The translations under genes and the position numbers were made by a program. 38,011 nt of DNA. It comes from Sulfuricaulis sp. (GTDB lineage: Bacteria > Pseudomonadota > Gammaproteobacteria > Acidiferrobacterales > Sulfurifustaceae). A model generated the notes under the pieces. That model was not told the origin of the DNA, did no database searches, and saw only the letters and a list, made by a program, of their open reading frames with translations. Shown here piece by piece: positions 10,179-18,384 of the stretch (position 1 is the stretch's first letter; each line of letters opens with the position of its first letter). The DNA is taken from positions 1 to 38,011 of the forward strand of contig JANLIC010000065.1 of assembly GCA_024654125.1 (NCBI GenBank). Reading direction: 5' to 3'.

Positions 10179-11015
10179 ATGAAATTTCTTGCCATGGCAC
10201 TGACGGTTCTTATTTCTGTCACCAGCGCCCGTGCCGACGAAGCACGTATCATTCAGCTAAAGCACCGCACCGCCGCAGAAGTGATCCCCCTGATCCATCC
10301 CCTACTTGCTCCGGACGATGCGCTCAGCGGTATGGATTATCGCCTGATCATCCGAACTTCCGATAAGAATCTGAAACAAATTGAACGCCTCCTGGGACAG
10401 ATTGATGTCGCGCGTGAGCCGTTACGAATCACGGTGGAACAGGCGATTGCCGATGAGGTCGATAACACTTCACAATCCATGTCGGGTGAAATTCGTGTCA
10501 ATGACGAGGCGCGAATTACCTTGCCTAAGAAATCTCCAAATGAAGGTGGGCTCACAGTGAAAAAGGACGGATTGCACTACAACACCAGCCGTCGCACAAC
10601 GACCTCCCGCAACGCCAGCACCCAGACAGTCTTGACGCAAAACGGGCAACGCGCCTACATTCGTATCGGCCAATCGGTTCCGCACGTCAAAAGAATCCTG
10701 GCGCTCGGCCGGCGTCATCCGGTATTGATACAGGACATCGAATTGCAGGATATAACGACCGGATTCGAAGTATTACCGCGCGTGCGCGGGGATCGGGTGC
10801 AACTGGAAATCACGCCCCGCTTGTCGTCCCTGCAAAACCCCGGCACCGGACTCGTGAACTTTCAGGAGCTCTCCACCACGGTGGAAACGAAACGTGGAGA
10901 GTGGCTGGACCTGGGACAGATACTCGGAAACCGCAGCGAAGTCGAGCGCGCCTTTCTGGAGAGTAGCGCCACGACATCAGGCGAACGCCGTACAGTGAGA
11001 CTTAAAGTCGACTAA
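10179..11015 (+). CDS. Short exported secretin-domain protein
   Basis: A 278-residue exported protein. The start at 10179 gives a canonical signal peptide (KFLAMALTVLISVTSARA, cleavage after ARA); an upstream in-frame ATG at 10158 adds seven residues and cannot be excluded. After the signal comes a secretin N-type (NolW-like) domain: ARIIQLKHRTAAEVIPLIHPLL through DYRLIIRTSDKNLKQIERLLGQID. The C-terminal half has beta-rich segments (VLPRVRGDRVQLEITPRLS) like the secretin core, but the protein is less than half the length of GspD or PilQ, so it probably cannot form a full channel gate. It sits directly after an NlpC/P60 lipoprotein, suggesting an envelope role. It converges on the methyltransferase gene with only four bases between. 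Confidence 0.72.
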   Translation: MKFLAMALTVLISVTSARADEARIIQLKHRTAAEVIPLIHPLLAPDDALSGMDYRLIIRTSDKNLKQIERLLGQIDVAREPLRITVEQAIADEVDNTSQSMSGEIRVNDEARITLPKKSPNEGGLTVKKDGLHYNTSRRTTTSRNASTQTVLTQNGQRAYIRIGQSVPHVKRILALGRRHPVLIQDIELQDITTGFEVLPRVRGDRVQLEITPRLSSLQNPGTGLVNFQELSTTVETKRGEWLDLGQILGNRSEVERAFLESSATTSGERRTVRLKVD

Positions 11016-11019
11016 TATT

Positions 11020-11850
11020 TCAGGGCTTGGTCCCGGCCGCAAAATGGGTTTCCACGTCCAGCCACAGGCCCTTTTCGGTCGCCAACGGCTGCGTCTCCGC
11101 CAGATGTCCGTTCATGAAGTCCCCACGCGTCGCGGGAGGAATTTTTTCAAGCCTCCCACGCATGCCGCTGTGCCAAAGAACATCCCACCACTGCGTTTCA
11201 TCCTTGAGGTGATAGCCGGCCTGTTCGGTCGTCACCTCAATCTCCCCAAGACCGGCTTGGAGCAACAGTTCCCGGCAGCGTCCCGGCTCGGCCAGGCGAT
11301 TTGACGCCATCGCGGCCTTATCGTCCGCGCTCATGAAGCCGTGGTTCTCCAGCCGCACGAGCAACCGTTCCATCATTGGCTGGAAGGCCCGAGTCCCGAA
11401 TGCCGTGAACATGATGCGCCCTCCCGGCTTCAGGACGCGCACCCATTCCTGGAGTCCGGCCGCCATGTCGGGAAGCAAAAAAATACCAAACGAGCAGACA
11501 ACGTAGTCAAAATAATCGCGCCGGAATTCGAGGGAACTGACATCCATCACATGCAAGTCGATATTCTGAACACCGAACTTCACTACTTTTTCCTGCAGCC
11601 GGTCCAGCATGGATTCCGCCAAGTCAATCGCCATGACGCGACCCTGCTCGCCGACCGCTTGCGCCGCCGCCAGCGCCACGACGCCGGTCCCGGTGGCGAC
11701 ATCCAGCAGTTTGGATCCCGGCATGGGATTGATGTGCCTGACCAGACGATCCGCACAAAAGGGAAAGAATCGCAGCGCCGGGTTATCGTATCCGGCCGCG
11801 ACGAGGTTGAAGACAGATATCACCCGCGCACGCAAATCCGCCTCATTCAT
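11020..11850 (-). CDS. Class I SAM-dependent methyltransferase, UbiE-like
   Basis: A 276-residue methyltransferase with the Rossmann-type fold. SAM-binding motif I is LLDVATGTGVVAL near residue 48, motif II lies around VMAIDLAESML, and the post-motif strand is DYVVCSFGIFLLPD. RVLKPGGRIMFTAFG is the typical motif III region. The helix pattern FNLVAAGYDNPAL at the N-terminus resembles UbiE/COQ5, which methylate quinone precursors, but bona fide UbiE is usually beside ubiB/ubiJ, which are absent here. The substrate is therefore unknown. It is transcribed leftward from the 518-bp regulatory region that also serves the zinc-ribbon gene at 12369. Confidence 0.8.
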   Translation of the reverse strand: MNEADLRARVISVFNLVAAGYDNPALRFFPFCADRLVRHINPMPGSKLLDVATGTGVVALAAAQAVGEQGRVMAIDLAESMLDRLQEKVVKFGVQNIDLHVMDVSSLEFRRDYFDYVVCSFGIFLLPDMAAGLQEWVRVLKPGGRIMFTAFGTRAFQPMMERLLVRLENHGFMSADDKAAMASNRLAEPGRCRELLLQAGLGEIEVTTEQAGYHLKDETQWWDVLWHSGMRGRLEKIPPATRGDFMNGHLAETQPLATEKGLWLDVETHFAAGTKP

Positions 11851-12368
11851 GGGGGAATGATGTCAGAAACCACATCCTCCGCAACAGGGCTCCGTCGCAG
11901 AGTACGGGCGAGACCTGCAGCGGCCAGCGGTCCTGGGGATCGGAACCCGGGTGGGGTTCCATGGTCCAGACATATGCAGAGATATGTCTAACGCTCCTTG
12001 TCATTTGATGGAGGATCGTCCCCAGGAGGATGTCCGCCAACCGGAGGTCACCTAATGTGACGTTTTCTGTGTATCAGAAGCCCGACGGGAAAACATTGAT
12101 GCACATCAAGCGGCATACTGCCTTGTCGTAATGCCTGTTGCTGACAAGACGGATGTTTATCTTGCAGAAACCAATTATTTCGGGGCAGTCCATTGCCAAG
12201 CTCAGACAGAAGCCGCGACTTGTCGCTTCAGGGTCGATATCGCGCCACCTGTCGGGCTGGCCGCCCCAAATATCGTCGCGCCGTGTCTGGATTTTCGGCC
12301 AGGGCCTATACTTTTTCTGCGGCACCTCTGCCGCGACTCACAGCCCAGTGAATGGACAAGGATGTCCG
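11851..12368. other. Long intergenic region rich in palindromes
   Basis: This 518-bp gap separates two divergent genes. It holds four perfect inverted repeats: GGAACCC/GGGTTCC (11942-11960), AGACATAT/ATATGTCT (11968-11989), GTCAC/GTGAC (12047-12061) and CTTGTC/GACAAG (12122-12148). It also has the FNR-type box at 12096-12109 and a TATACT -10-like box at 12308-12313. Short open frames inside it have no ribosome site and no recognisable protein. Confidence 0.5.
12096..12109. promoter_or_regulatory. Perfect FNR/ANR-type binding site
   Basis: TTGATGCACATCAA matches the FNR consensus TTGAT-N4-ATCAA at all ten defined positions and is fully symmetrical. An activating FNR site normally centres about 41 bp before the start of transcription, which would put a rightward start near 12144, well ahead of the zinc-ribbon gene at 12369. 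Which gene it controls is not clear from sequence. Confidence 0.6.
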
Positions 12369-13325
12369 ATGACGGCAAGGAGTATATTCCAGAAAATCTG
12401 TCCCGGTTGCATGATCACTCTGCCATTGGACGCCCGCGTTTGCTCGTGCGGCCACCAGTTTGATCACGATGAGACGGACATATCGCTTTCCTCGGAAGAG
12501 ATCCGGGTAAAAGCTGAGGAACTCTACGAAAGTTATCTGGCGGCGCGTGTAGAACAGGCCAACAACAGCGTCATGTCGGCCCAGGCTGAATTCGCGCGCG
12601 ATCCGGCAAATTCCCAAAAATCCCAGCTTGTCGCTGACGCGATCCGAGAGTCGGAAAAAGCCCGTGCTGCCCTGTCTGAACAATCCGTTCGCGTTCGAGA
12701 ATTGAAAAAGGCCTTGCCGGCTGTGTCACCTCCTTCGCGCACCTTGCCGGCTCCCACCGCGCCAATAAGACTTTTAGCGCAAGTGAAGCCGGCCCCGGCG
12801 CCAACCCGTACTCGTGCAATGGCCAAGGCTGTTCTGGCCGTTGCCAGCATTTCGAAATCCGTCTCGGTCCATTCTAGTCAGATTACGCAAAAAGTTATTC
12901 CTGCGCAGGCTGAAAAGAAACCTATGCCCTCGCCAGTTCCGGTACACCTGAAAGACAGTTTGCCGCCGGTCCTGAGCCGGGCACCGAACAAGATTTTTCG
13001 TCAGACGCAGGCGGCCAAGGCCGAAAAAATCCTGCGCGCGGTAAAAAACGTAAAGACTTCAGCGCCGGAAGCGATAGAGAAATTTCCCCCCAAACCGAAG
13101 ACGAGATCCGAGATATTACTCACCGCGTCGGTACTGACCAATGCGGCACCGCGGCTGCTGACCCCGGACAGGAAAGAGTGTCCGAACTGCACCTCTAACG
13201 TTGACCAACAGCTTAATCGCTGTCGCTGTGGTTACGAATTTCCAACGAGCGAGTTGCTCATACCGGCGTTGAACATGAGCGAGGAAGAGCGCGCGGAGTT
13301 TGCCAAGATTTTCGGCTTTCCCTAA
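12369..13325 (+). CDS. Double zinc-ribbon protein A (paralogue of 18385-18984)
   Basis: A 318-residue protein I do not recognise as a named family. The ATG at 12369 has AAGGA six bases upstream, and the N-terminus aligns with the paralogue at 18385. It has a zinc ribbon at each end with identical spacing: C11-x2-C14-x10-C25-x-C27 and C271-x2-C274-x10-C285-x-C287. Between them are a helical, probably coiled-coil segment (EELYESYLAARVEQANNS onward, about residues 48-115), an Ala/Pro/Lys-rich linker of about 100 residues, and a short AAKAEKIL helix that is also shared. There is no signal peptide or membrane segment, so it should be cytoplasmic. It lies downstream of a 518-bp regulatory region with an FNR-type box. 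A nucleic-acid-binding or scaffold role is possible but not shown. Confidence 0.78.
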   Translation: MTARSIFQKICPGCMITLPLDARVCSCGHQFDHDETDISLSSEEIRVKAEELYESYLAARVEQANNSVMSAQAEFARDPANSQKSQLVADAIRESEKARAALSEQSVRVRELKKALPAVSPPSRTLPAPTAPIRLLAQVKPAPAPTRTRAMAKAVLAVASISKSVSVHSSQITQKVIPAQAEKKPMPSPVPVHLKDSLPPVLSRAPNKIFRQTQAAKAEKILRAVKNVKTSAPEAIEKFPPKPKTRSEILLTASVLTNAAPRLLTPDRKECPNCTSNVDQQLNRCRCGYEFPTSELLIPALNMSEEERAEFAKIFGFP

Positions 13326-13541
13326 GTGCGGGGAGCATCTCTGATTCAGGCTCCGACAGTGCGCTGCCAGGCTGGTGGTTTGGCTTCAGAAAATATTTCA
13401 ACCCTTGACACCGGTTTGACCACTCCTTAGCCCTGCACCTGATCAACACTGAATGGTTTTCCGCGGATCCCAGCGGTCCTGACGAGAAGCGGCGCCGGCC
13501 TTCCGGATCTTTGAAGCCCTGACCACGAAGGTATAAAACTC
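13326..13541. other. Intergenic region between convergent genes
   Basis: This 216-bp stretch holds a TTGACA-like box at about 13408 without a good partner -10 box. I see no gene and no convincing terminator. Confidence 0.3.
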
Positions 13542-14255
13542 TTAACGGGGACGACTCAGCTTGAAGCGCTCTCCTCGGAAGCTCAGGACGGCGCCATCCG
13601 GAACGATGTCTTCGACACGGATCTCCCCCTCGATTTCGCTGCCCTGGCGGTATTCACGATTGTTGATGAAAAGGATCCGCTGGGATTGATCGTGGGAATA
13701 CACATGAATGGTGACCGCCAAGGGCGGCAGAGCGCGCTGGAAATCCTGGGGCATTTCCTGCAACAGCGGAGTATTGTCCGTGGCCAAAGGAATGGCGGCT
13801 GTCGCCACGGATGTCTTGTTTGCCTCGACACGTTGGGTCGTCACGGGTTTCTTCTCGGTACGCACCGCCTTGGCTTTTTTTGGTGGAGGAGCGGGAACAG
13901 GAACTTTCGCCTGCTTTGACAGATCGAAAACGGGAATGATTTGTTTGGCGACAACGGGTGAAGGGGCCGGGCTTTCCTGAACTACCGCCGGGGTGGCAGG
14001 CTCGGGTGTCGGCGCAGTCGCGACCGGCTCACTCGGCGCGGGTTCAACCGAGGGATCGGGGAGGCTCCCTACTGTGCTGCGCCACAAGAACAGGGCGATA
14101 GTGAACAGCGCGAGTAACAACACAATACCCAGGGCCAGCCACCAGCCGCTGAGCGGCAGGGGAAGCGATATATTGTGCACGGCACCGGTCCGCGGCTTCG
14201 TGCCGGGTTGTCGCGCCTGCTGCGACTTGCGAAGGGCGTCCAATATATAGGACAT
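13542..14255 (-). CDS. gspB: GspB-like general secretion pathway protein
   Basis: Inner-membrane partner of GspA that helps the type II secretion secretin assemble through peptidoglycan. It is 237 residues: a conserved N-terminus MSYILDALRKSQQARQ, one transmembrane helix near residues 37-57 (GWWLALGIVLLLALFTIALFLW), a long Pro/Ala-rich periplasmic linker, and a C-terminal T2SSB domain (ILFINNREYRQGSEIEG, then VLSFRGERFKL). It begins two bases after the stop of gspA, so the two are co-translated. No other secretion genes are in the window, so the main gsp operon, if any, is elsewhere. Related proteins also occur with MSHA-type pili, which remains an alternative. Confidence 0.88.
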   Translation of the reverse strand: MSYILDALRKSQQARQPGTKPRTGAVHNISLPLPLSGWWLALGIVLLLALFTIALFLWRSTVGSLPDPSVEPAPSEPVATAPTPEPATPAVVQESPAPSPVVAKQIIPVFDLSKQAKVPVPAPPPKKAKAVRTEKKPVTTQRVEANKTSVATAAIPLATDNTPLLQEMPQDFQRALPPLAVTIHVYSHDQSQRILFINNREYRQGSEIEGEIRVEDIVPDGAVLSFRGERFKLSRPR

Positions 14256-14257
14256 AC

Positions 14258-15955
14258 TCAGCGCGCCTCCGCACTTTTGTTATCGGCGGCAAGGGTGGGC
14301 GATTTGCCTGTGAGATAAACCTGCAATTTGTCGAGCGTGATCTGCCCCGCCACGCCATCGGTGGCGAGGTGGTGCCGGCTCTGGAATTGCATCAGTTGGA
14401 TCTGAAGTTCCTTGTCGAACACGTCGCTGGCGTTCGCCGGTAACGGCTCACCGCGGTAGCGCGCCAAGGCATCCCGCAAATTAATAATTGCCTCCCCGCG
14501 GTCGCCCAGACTTAAAATTCCCTGTTTCGGTAACGACGGTTTCAACAGCAGCAGGTATTTCCCAAACCAGAGGCGACCCACTGCCTGTACGGCGAATTCC
14601 TGTGACATATCGCCCATCACCAGTGACACCGTATCCCTCGTCAAGGCGGACACCAGCACATGGTGCTTGGTGCCCGATGAATCCTGCAATTCAATGACGG
14701 CCGGACGGTTGTGCTCGCGCAGGTTGTTCCAGGTACCGCTTTGATAAATGCATTGCAAACCGGCCTTCAAGGCACGTTCGCAACCGGTGCCCCCACTTAG
14801 GGTCGTGTAATTTACCCCCCAGCGATCGAACAGATTTTTCAGCGCCGTGTCAGTATCAGTCCTGGCCGCGGGGCTCGCGAGCGCTTTCTCGAGCCCGGCC
14901 GCGGTTTCCGGAAGCGACGTCGCGGCATTGGCCTCGGCTGACACCGGCTTAACGGCCGCCGCTGGTGTTGCCGTGGCTTCGGGCATGGCGGACGGCGCTG
15001 CGGACGGGACGGCTTGCCCTACAGATTCTCCGCTAGACGAATGCCGGGGCCAAGATGGCCATCCGTACCAGACAAACACCGCCAGCACGACGGCCAGAGC
15101 CGACGTCGCCGCCATGGTCCATGGAATCACGCGCCGTTTGGGAATGGCACTTGAACCAAGCTCCTTGGCGGCACGCTTGATAATGCTCACATCCGCCATG
15201 CTTTTCCCGTGTGTATAGGCCCCCAGCAAGGCCCGGTCGCAAAGAATGTTGATCAGGCGTGGGATACCGCCCGTGAGAACATGGACATGGTGCAGTGCCG
15301 AATACTTAAAAAGCAGCCTGCGCGCACCGGCGACGCGGCAGCGATGAGCGATGTAATAGCGGGTTTCGTCGTGTGTGATCGCCGCCAGCCCATAGCGCGC
15401 CGTGATGCGCTGCGCCAGCTGGCGCAGATCCTGCTGCGCCAGCATGTAGCTCAACTCCGGCTGGCCAATCAGGATGATTTGTAGCAGTTTGTGCTTGGTG
15501 GTCTCCAGGTTGGTGAGCAACCTGATTTGCTCCAGCACTTCCCGGCTCAGGTTCTGCGCCTCATCGATGATGAGGACGGTGCGTCGTCCCTGCGCATGGG
15601 TACGCAAAAGGTGGGCATTGAGCGCATCGATCAGGTGTTTGAGACTGGCTCGTTCACCGGGATAGGGCACACGCAGTTCATCGCAGATCGCGGCGACAAA
15701 TTCGGAAACCGTCAGCACCGGGTAGAGTATCAAAGCCACATCCACGCCTTCGGGGAGGCGCTCGACCAGCGCCCGGATCAGAAGCGTCTTGCCCGTGCCG
15801 ACCTCACCCGTGAGCTGCACGAACCCCCCGGCCTCGCTCAGACCGTACTGCAGATGCGCCAGCGCCTCCTGGTGCCCCCGGCTCAGGTAGAGATACTGCG
15901 GATCCGGGGGGATGGAGAAGGGATTTTCATTCAGACCGAAATACTGGAGGTACAT
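14258..15955 (-). CDS. gspA: GspA/ExeA-type AAA+ ATPase with peptidoglycan-binding domain
   Basis: ATPase that works with GspB to open or bind peptidoglycan so a secretin can insert. Domains in order: AAA+ module (about residues 1-270) with Walker A GEVGTGKT near residue 50 and Walker B VLIIDEAQN near 128, starting with the family signature YFGLNENPFSIPPDPQYLYLS; one transmembrane helix near 280-300; a linker; a C39-peptidase-like domain around 365-470 (CERALKAGLQCIYQSGTW, HHVLVSAL), probably inactive; and a peptidoglycan-binding domain at about 480-555 (LGDRGEAIINLRDALARY, QFQSRHHLATDGVAG). The length of 565 residues is normal for ExeA. It forms an operon with gspB. Confidence 0.92.
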   Translation of the reverse strand: MYLQYFGLNENPFSIPPDPQYLYLSRGHQEALAHLQYGLSEAGGFVQLTGEVGTGKTLLIRALVERLPEGVDVALILYPVLTVSEFVAAICDELRVPYPGERASLKHLIDALNAHLLRTHAQGRRTVLIIDEAQNLSREVLEQIRLLTNLETTKHKLLQIILIGQPELSYMLAQQDLRQLAQRITARYGLAAITHDETRYYIAHRCRVAGARRLLFKYSALHHVHVLTGGIPRLINILCDRALLGAYTHGKSMADVSIIKRAAKELGSSAIPKRRVIPWTMAATSALAVVLAVFVWYGWPSWPRHSSSGESVGQAVPSAAPSAMPEATATPAAAVKPVSAEANAATSLPETAAGLEKALASPAARTDTDTALKNLFDRWGVNYTTLSGGTGCERALKAGLQCIYQSGTWNNLREHNRPAVIELQDSSGTKHHVLVSALTRDTVSLVMGDMSQEFAVQAVGRLWFGKYLLLLKPSLPKQGILSLGDRGEAIINLRDALARYRGEPLPANASDVFDKELQIQLMQFQSRHHLATDGVAGQITLDKLQVYLTGKSPTLAADNKSAEAR

Positions 15956-16323
15956 TAGTTTGCGCGCACCGAGAAAGTAAGCCAGCGGCCGTCAGTCCTG
16001 CTGGCCCATGGGGGGGATGAATGGTCAGGGAATCTTTGATCCATCATGGGAGTTTCCACTTTCTAACTGGTGTTTTCCTTTGTTTCGGATGATGTGGTTG
16101 CATAAGATAACATTAATTGCGCCTGTCCGGCTCCCAATGGATTAGCGGCGTTTATGCCTTCCGGATTACTCGCAGATACGATGAATCGCCTATCCTAAGC
16201 CGCACCATCCTATTGGCGTGACCGAGGAGACAAAAAGAGTCCCCCGGTTCGATAAACCGATGGATCAGTACTCAGGGAAACAGAGGAAGGATTAAAGATT
16301 ACACGCGGAAAAAGAATGAGACT
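15956..16323. other. Intergenic region upstream of gspA
   Basis: This 368-bp region has no gene. It contains an AT-rich stretch at about 16099-16120 that could hold the gspA promoter (leftward), and a hairpin with a T-run on the minus strand at 16229-16259, described separately. Confidence 0.35.
16229..16259 (-). terminator. Possible terminator of the 62-residue protein gene
   Basis: On the minus strand a 5-bp stem (CGGTT/AACCG) with a 5-nt loop is followed by GGGGACTC and five T residues. It is about 65 bp past the stop codon of the small gene. The distance between stem and T-run is larger than ideal. Confidence 0.35.
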
Positions 16324-16512
16324 TTATTGGCGGTGTCCGGGCTTGTGGGCATCTTCTCCGGTAGTCTTGGCAGCCTGCACGATCTTGCGAAGATCGGCCA
16401 GCTGCACCTGAAGCGCCTTGATCGCTTCCGCCACCTCGACAGATTCCCGGCTGGTTTCGCTTTTACCGTTTTTTCCCGGTTGCATTTTTGCTGCGCGCTG
16501 TGCTTGACTCAT
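16324..16512 (-). CDS. Small hypothetical protein (62 residues)
   Basis: A short cytoplasmic protein with no signal or membrane segment. The ATG at 16512 is preceded by a very strong ribosome site (AAGGAGGT), which is the main reason to accept the gene and this start; the frame extends upstream but without a better start. Residues 1-20 are basic and polar (SQAQRAAKMQPGKNGK) and residues 22-50 form a likely amphipathic coiled-coil helix (VEVAEAIKALQVQLADLRKI). The ending is His/Lys/Pro-rich. Two inverted repeats lie upstream at 16624-16646 and 16680-16708. No function is proposed. Confidence 0.65.
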   Translation of the reverse strand: MSQAQRAAKMQPGKNGKSETSRESVEVAEAIKALQVQLADLRKIVQAAKTTGEDAHKPGHRQ

Positions 16513-16623
16513 GTGACCTCCTTGTACCAATCCAACCGACAAGAGAGCTTTGACACTCCCTGCGCCTGACAAGAAACCGTAAGCGTATCCATTCATTAAG
16601 GCGGAAAACCAGGGAAAATACAA

Positions 16624-16646
16624 GTCTAGGCCCCCCCATCCTAGAC
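16624..16646. repeat. Inverted repeat with poly-C loop
   Basis: GTCTAGG and CCTAGAC form a perfect 7-bp inverted repeat around a nine-base, C-rich spacer. It lies about 110 bp upstream of the 62-residue protein gene. Confidence 0.45.
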
Positions 16647-16679
16647 AGGGTGATGGCCGCCGAGATCAGACCGACTATC

Positions 16680-16708
16680 GTATATGGCGCCACTCACCTG
16701 CCATATAC
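16680..16708. repeat. Perfect 9-bp inverted repeat
   Basis: GTATATGGC pairs with GCCATATAC across an 11-base spacer. The spacing (20 bp centre to centre, two helical turns) fits a dimeric operator, or the repeat could form a hairpin. It lies between the FAD oxidoreductase and the small gene, both on the minus strand. Confidence 0.45.
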
Positions 16709-16816
16709 CCAGGCTGTGGATATCTGTTTAGGCGGAGATGCGACAGGTGTGTGTTTTTTGCATATGTCTTTCTTGGCTATTTTATTTCAGACAAAATGCT
16801 TGACTCTTACATATGC

Positions 16817-18154
16817 TCATACTTTGAGCACACACTTGCGATACAGGTCCTTGAGAGCCCCCTCCGGATCATACTTTTTTTTCAGTCGATCGTAGACCGG
16901 CTTGTTATAAAGTTTCCAGAATTGCTCGGAAGTAAAATAGGAATCCGAATACAACGATTTCATTCCTCCGAGGGCCAGCACCTTTTCTTCAATTTGCCGA
17001 TTGTAATATCCCGGCGACAGTCTTTCACGACCACGAATCATATCCCAGAATCCGAAATTGACGTATAGTTTCCGTGGATCCATGCGGTACAAATCGAACC
17101 GGGCCGTCTCGTCGTAGGCGCGAATGGGGCAGATCCAAACCGGAATGAAACGGATGACATCGTGATAGAACGCCAGGAACTCCGCGGCATGCTCGATGGG
17201 CAGTTCGACATCCTGAATCACGGATTCGCTGTGATATCCTAGCAGGCGCTCGATCGACCGACTCAACTTCCAGCGGCTGTTAAGCCGCATGATCTTCGTG
17301 TACGTCACCGAGTTGAGGTGGCGTTTACCGTAGAGTCGGCGAATGATCGGATTCTGCGCCAGCAGGTTCTTCGAGCACCAGAACCAATCCGTGTCCCAGC
17401 GCCACAGATAATCCTCGGTCGTGAGAAAATCCTCTGCACGTTCACACAGTGATTTGTAAAAGATGTTTTTATAAGTGTAATCGCTGGCATAAGGGGCCTC
17501 ATCAACGAATTGACCGAGCGTGATAACCATTTGGTTCTGGCCGAACACGACACCATCGACAAAATCAAGGTCATGGTGTCTGCACTTATCCTCGAGATCG
17601 ACAAAAAAATCCGCCGGGCGAGCATGTCTGATATGAGTCAGCTTCACGTATTTCTTCGCGGGAACGGTTTTGGCTTTTATCGAAAGGCAGTAACCGAGCG
17701 TCCCGTAGGAATTGGGAAATCCGTAGAACAGGTCGCGGTGTTCATTATCCGGCGTGCACACCACGGTGCGACCGTCGCCCAAGAGGATTTCCATCTCCTG
17801 CACCGTCTCGTGCACCAGCCCGTAGCGGAACGACGACGATTCGATGCCGCATCCGGCAGTCGCACCGCCGATGGTGATGGATTTGAGCTGCGGCACTACC
17901 GCCGGCATGACGTTGTATTGGAGGCATTCGGACACGAGTTTCACATAGGGGGTCATGCCCTCCACCACTATCTGGGATTTCTCCGGATCGACGCGCAGAA
18001 CTTCGTTGAAGTCGCGCACATCCAGCTTGTGCGATGAAACCCCATGACGGTCACGAAACAGGTTGGAAGAGTCCTTTCCGAGGCGAATATCCCGGCCCCG
18101 GGCGGCGCGCAGGGCTTCCATCAAGCGCCGTGTCTTTTCCGTGTGGCGGGCCAT
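16817..18154 (-). CDS. FAD-linked oxidoreductase, DWF1/DHCR24-like
   Basis: A 445-residue flavoprotein of the PCMH/FAD-linked oxidase superfamily. The FAD-binding part spans about residues 35-190, with VVEGMTPYVKLVSECL, the VPQLKSITIGGATAG motif, the ESSSFRYGLVHETV block and PDNEHRDLFYGFPNSYGTLG. These blocks match plant DWF1 and animal DHCR24 (sterol delta-24 reductases), and bacterial relatives are involved in reducing or methylating lipids. The C-terminal substrate domain is rich in Tyr/Trp (DYLWRWDTDWFWCSKN). No lipid methyltransferase or sterol gene is adjacent, so the substrate is unknown. Start 18154 has GGTGA seven bases upstream; in-frame ATGs at 18160 and 18250 are alternatives. Confidence 0.82.
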   Translation of the reverse strand: MARHTEKTRRLMEALRAARGRDIRLGKDSSNLFRDRHGVSSHKLDVRDFNEVLRVDPEKSQIVVEGMTPYVKLVSECLQYNVMPAVVPQLKSITIGGATAGCGIESSSFRYGLVHETVQEMEILLGDGRTVVCTPDNEHRDLFYGFPNSYGTLGYCLSIKAKTVPAKKYVKLTHIRHARPADFFVDLEDKCRHHDLDFVDGVVFGQNQMVITLGQFVDEAPYASDYTYKNIFYKSLCERAEDFLTTEDYLWRWDTDWFWCSKNLLAQNPIIRRLYGKRHLNSVTYTKIMRLNSRWKLSRSIERLLGYHSESVIQDVELPIEHAAEFLAFYHDVIRFIPVWICPIRAYDETARFDLYRMDPRKLYVNFGFWDMIRGRERLSPGYYNRQIEEKVLALGGMKSLYSDSYFTSEQFWKLYNKPVYDRLKKKYDPEGALKDLYRKCVLKV

Positions 18155-18317
18155 GTCCATTTCACCGTCACAATACTGAAAATGCCACCTTGGTGCCAAC
18201 CTGAACCCGGCATAAGCTGCTGTATCAACAGATCGGACACCACCGGTCATCCCTCCCGGGTCTGCCCCGGCTCGCCGTCTGTCGTGTTGCGCCTCGGCGA
18301 AAGCAAAATTGGCGTCT

Positions 18318-18323
18318 ATAATC
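18318..18323 (+). promoter_or_regulatory. Consensus -10 box upstream of zinc-ribbon gene B
   Basis: TATAAT lies 61 bp before the ATG at 18385 in the short divergent region with the FAD oxidoreductase. The -35 region is not well conserved. Confidence 0.45.
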
Positions 18324-18384
18324 GAAAGACAACCTCGGATGATTTGTTTCAGGAAGCTTGGAGACAGAGACAGGGAATATCTTC

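Noticed and set aside
12131-12463. Plus-strand frame overlapping the start of zinc-ribbon gene A
   Set aside because: It has no ribosome site, and it overlaps the conserved ribbon coding part in another frame, where the real frame is fixed by the paralogue.
16225-16262. Sequence resembling the 3' part of a cyclic-di-GMP (GEMM-I) riboswitch
   Set aside because: A GGTT...ACCGATGG end is present, but the conserved core and tetraloop helices are missing, and no plus-strand gene follows. A terminator on the other strand explains it better.
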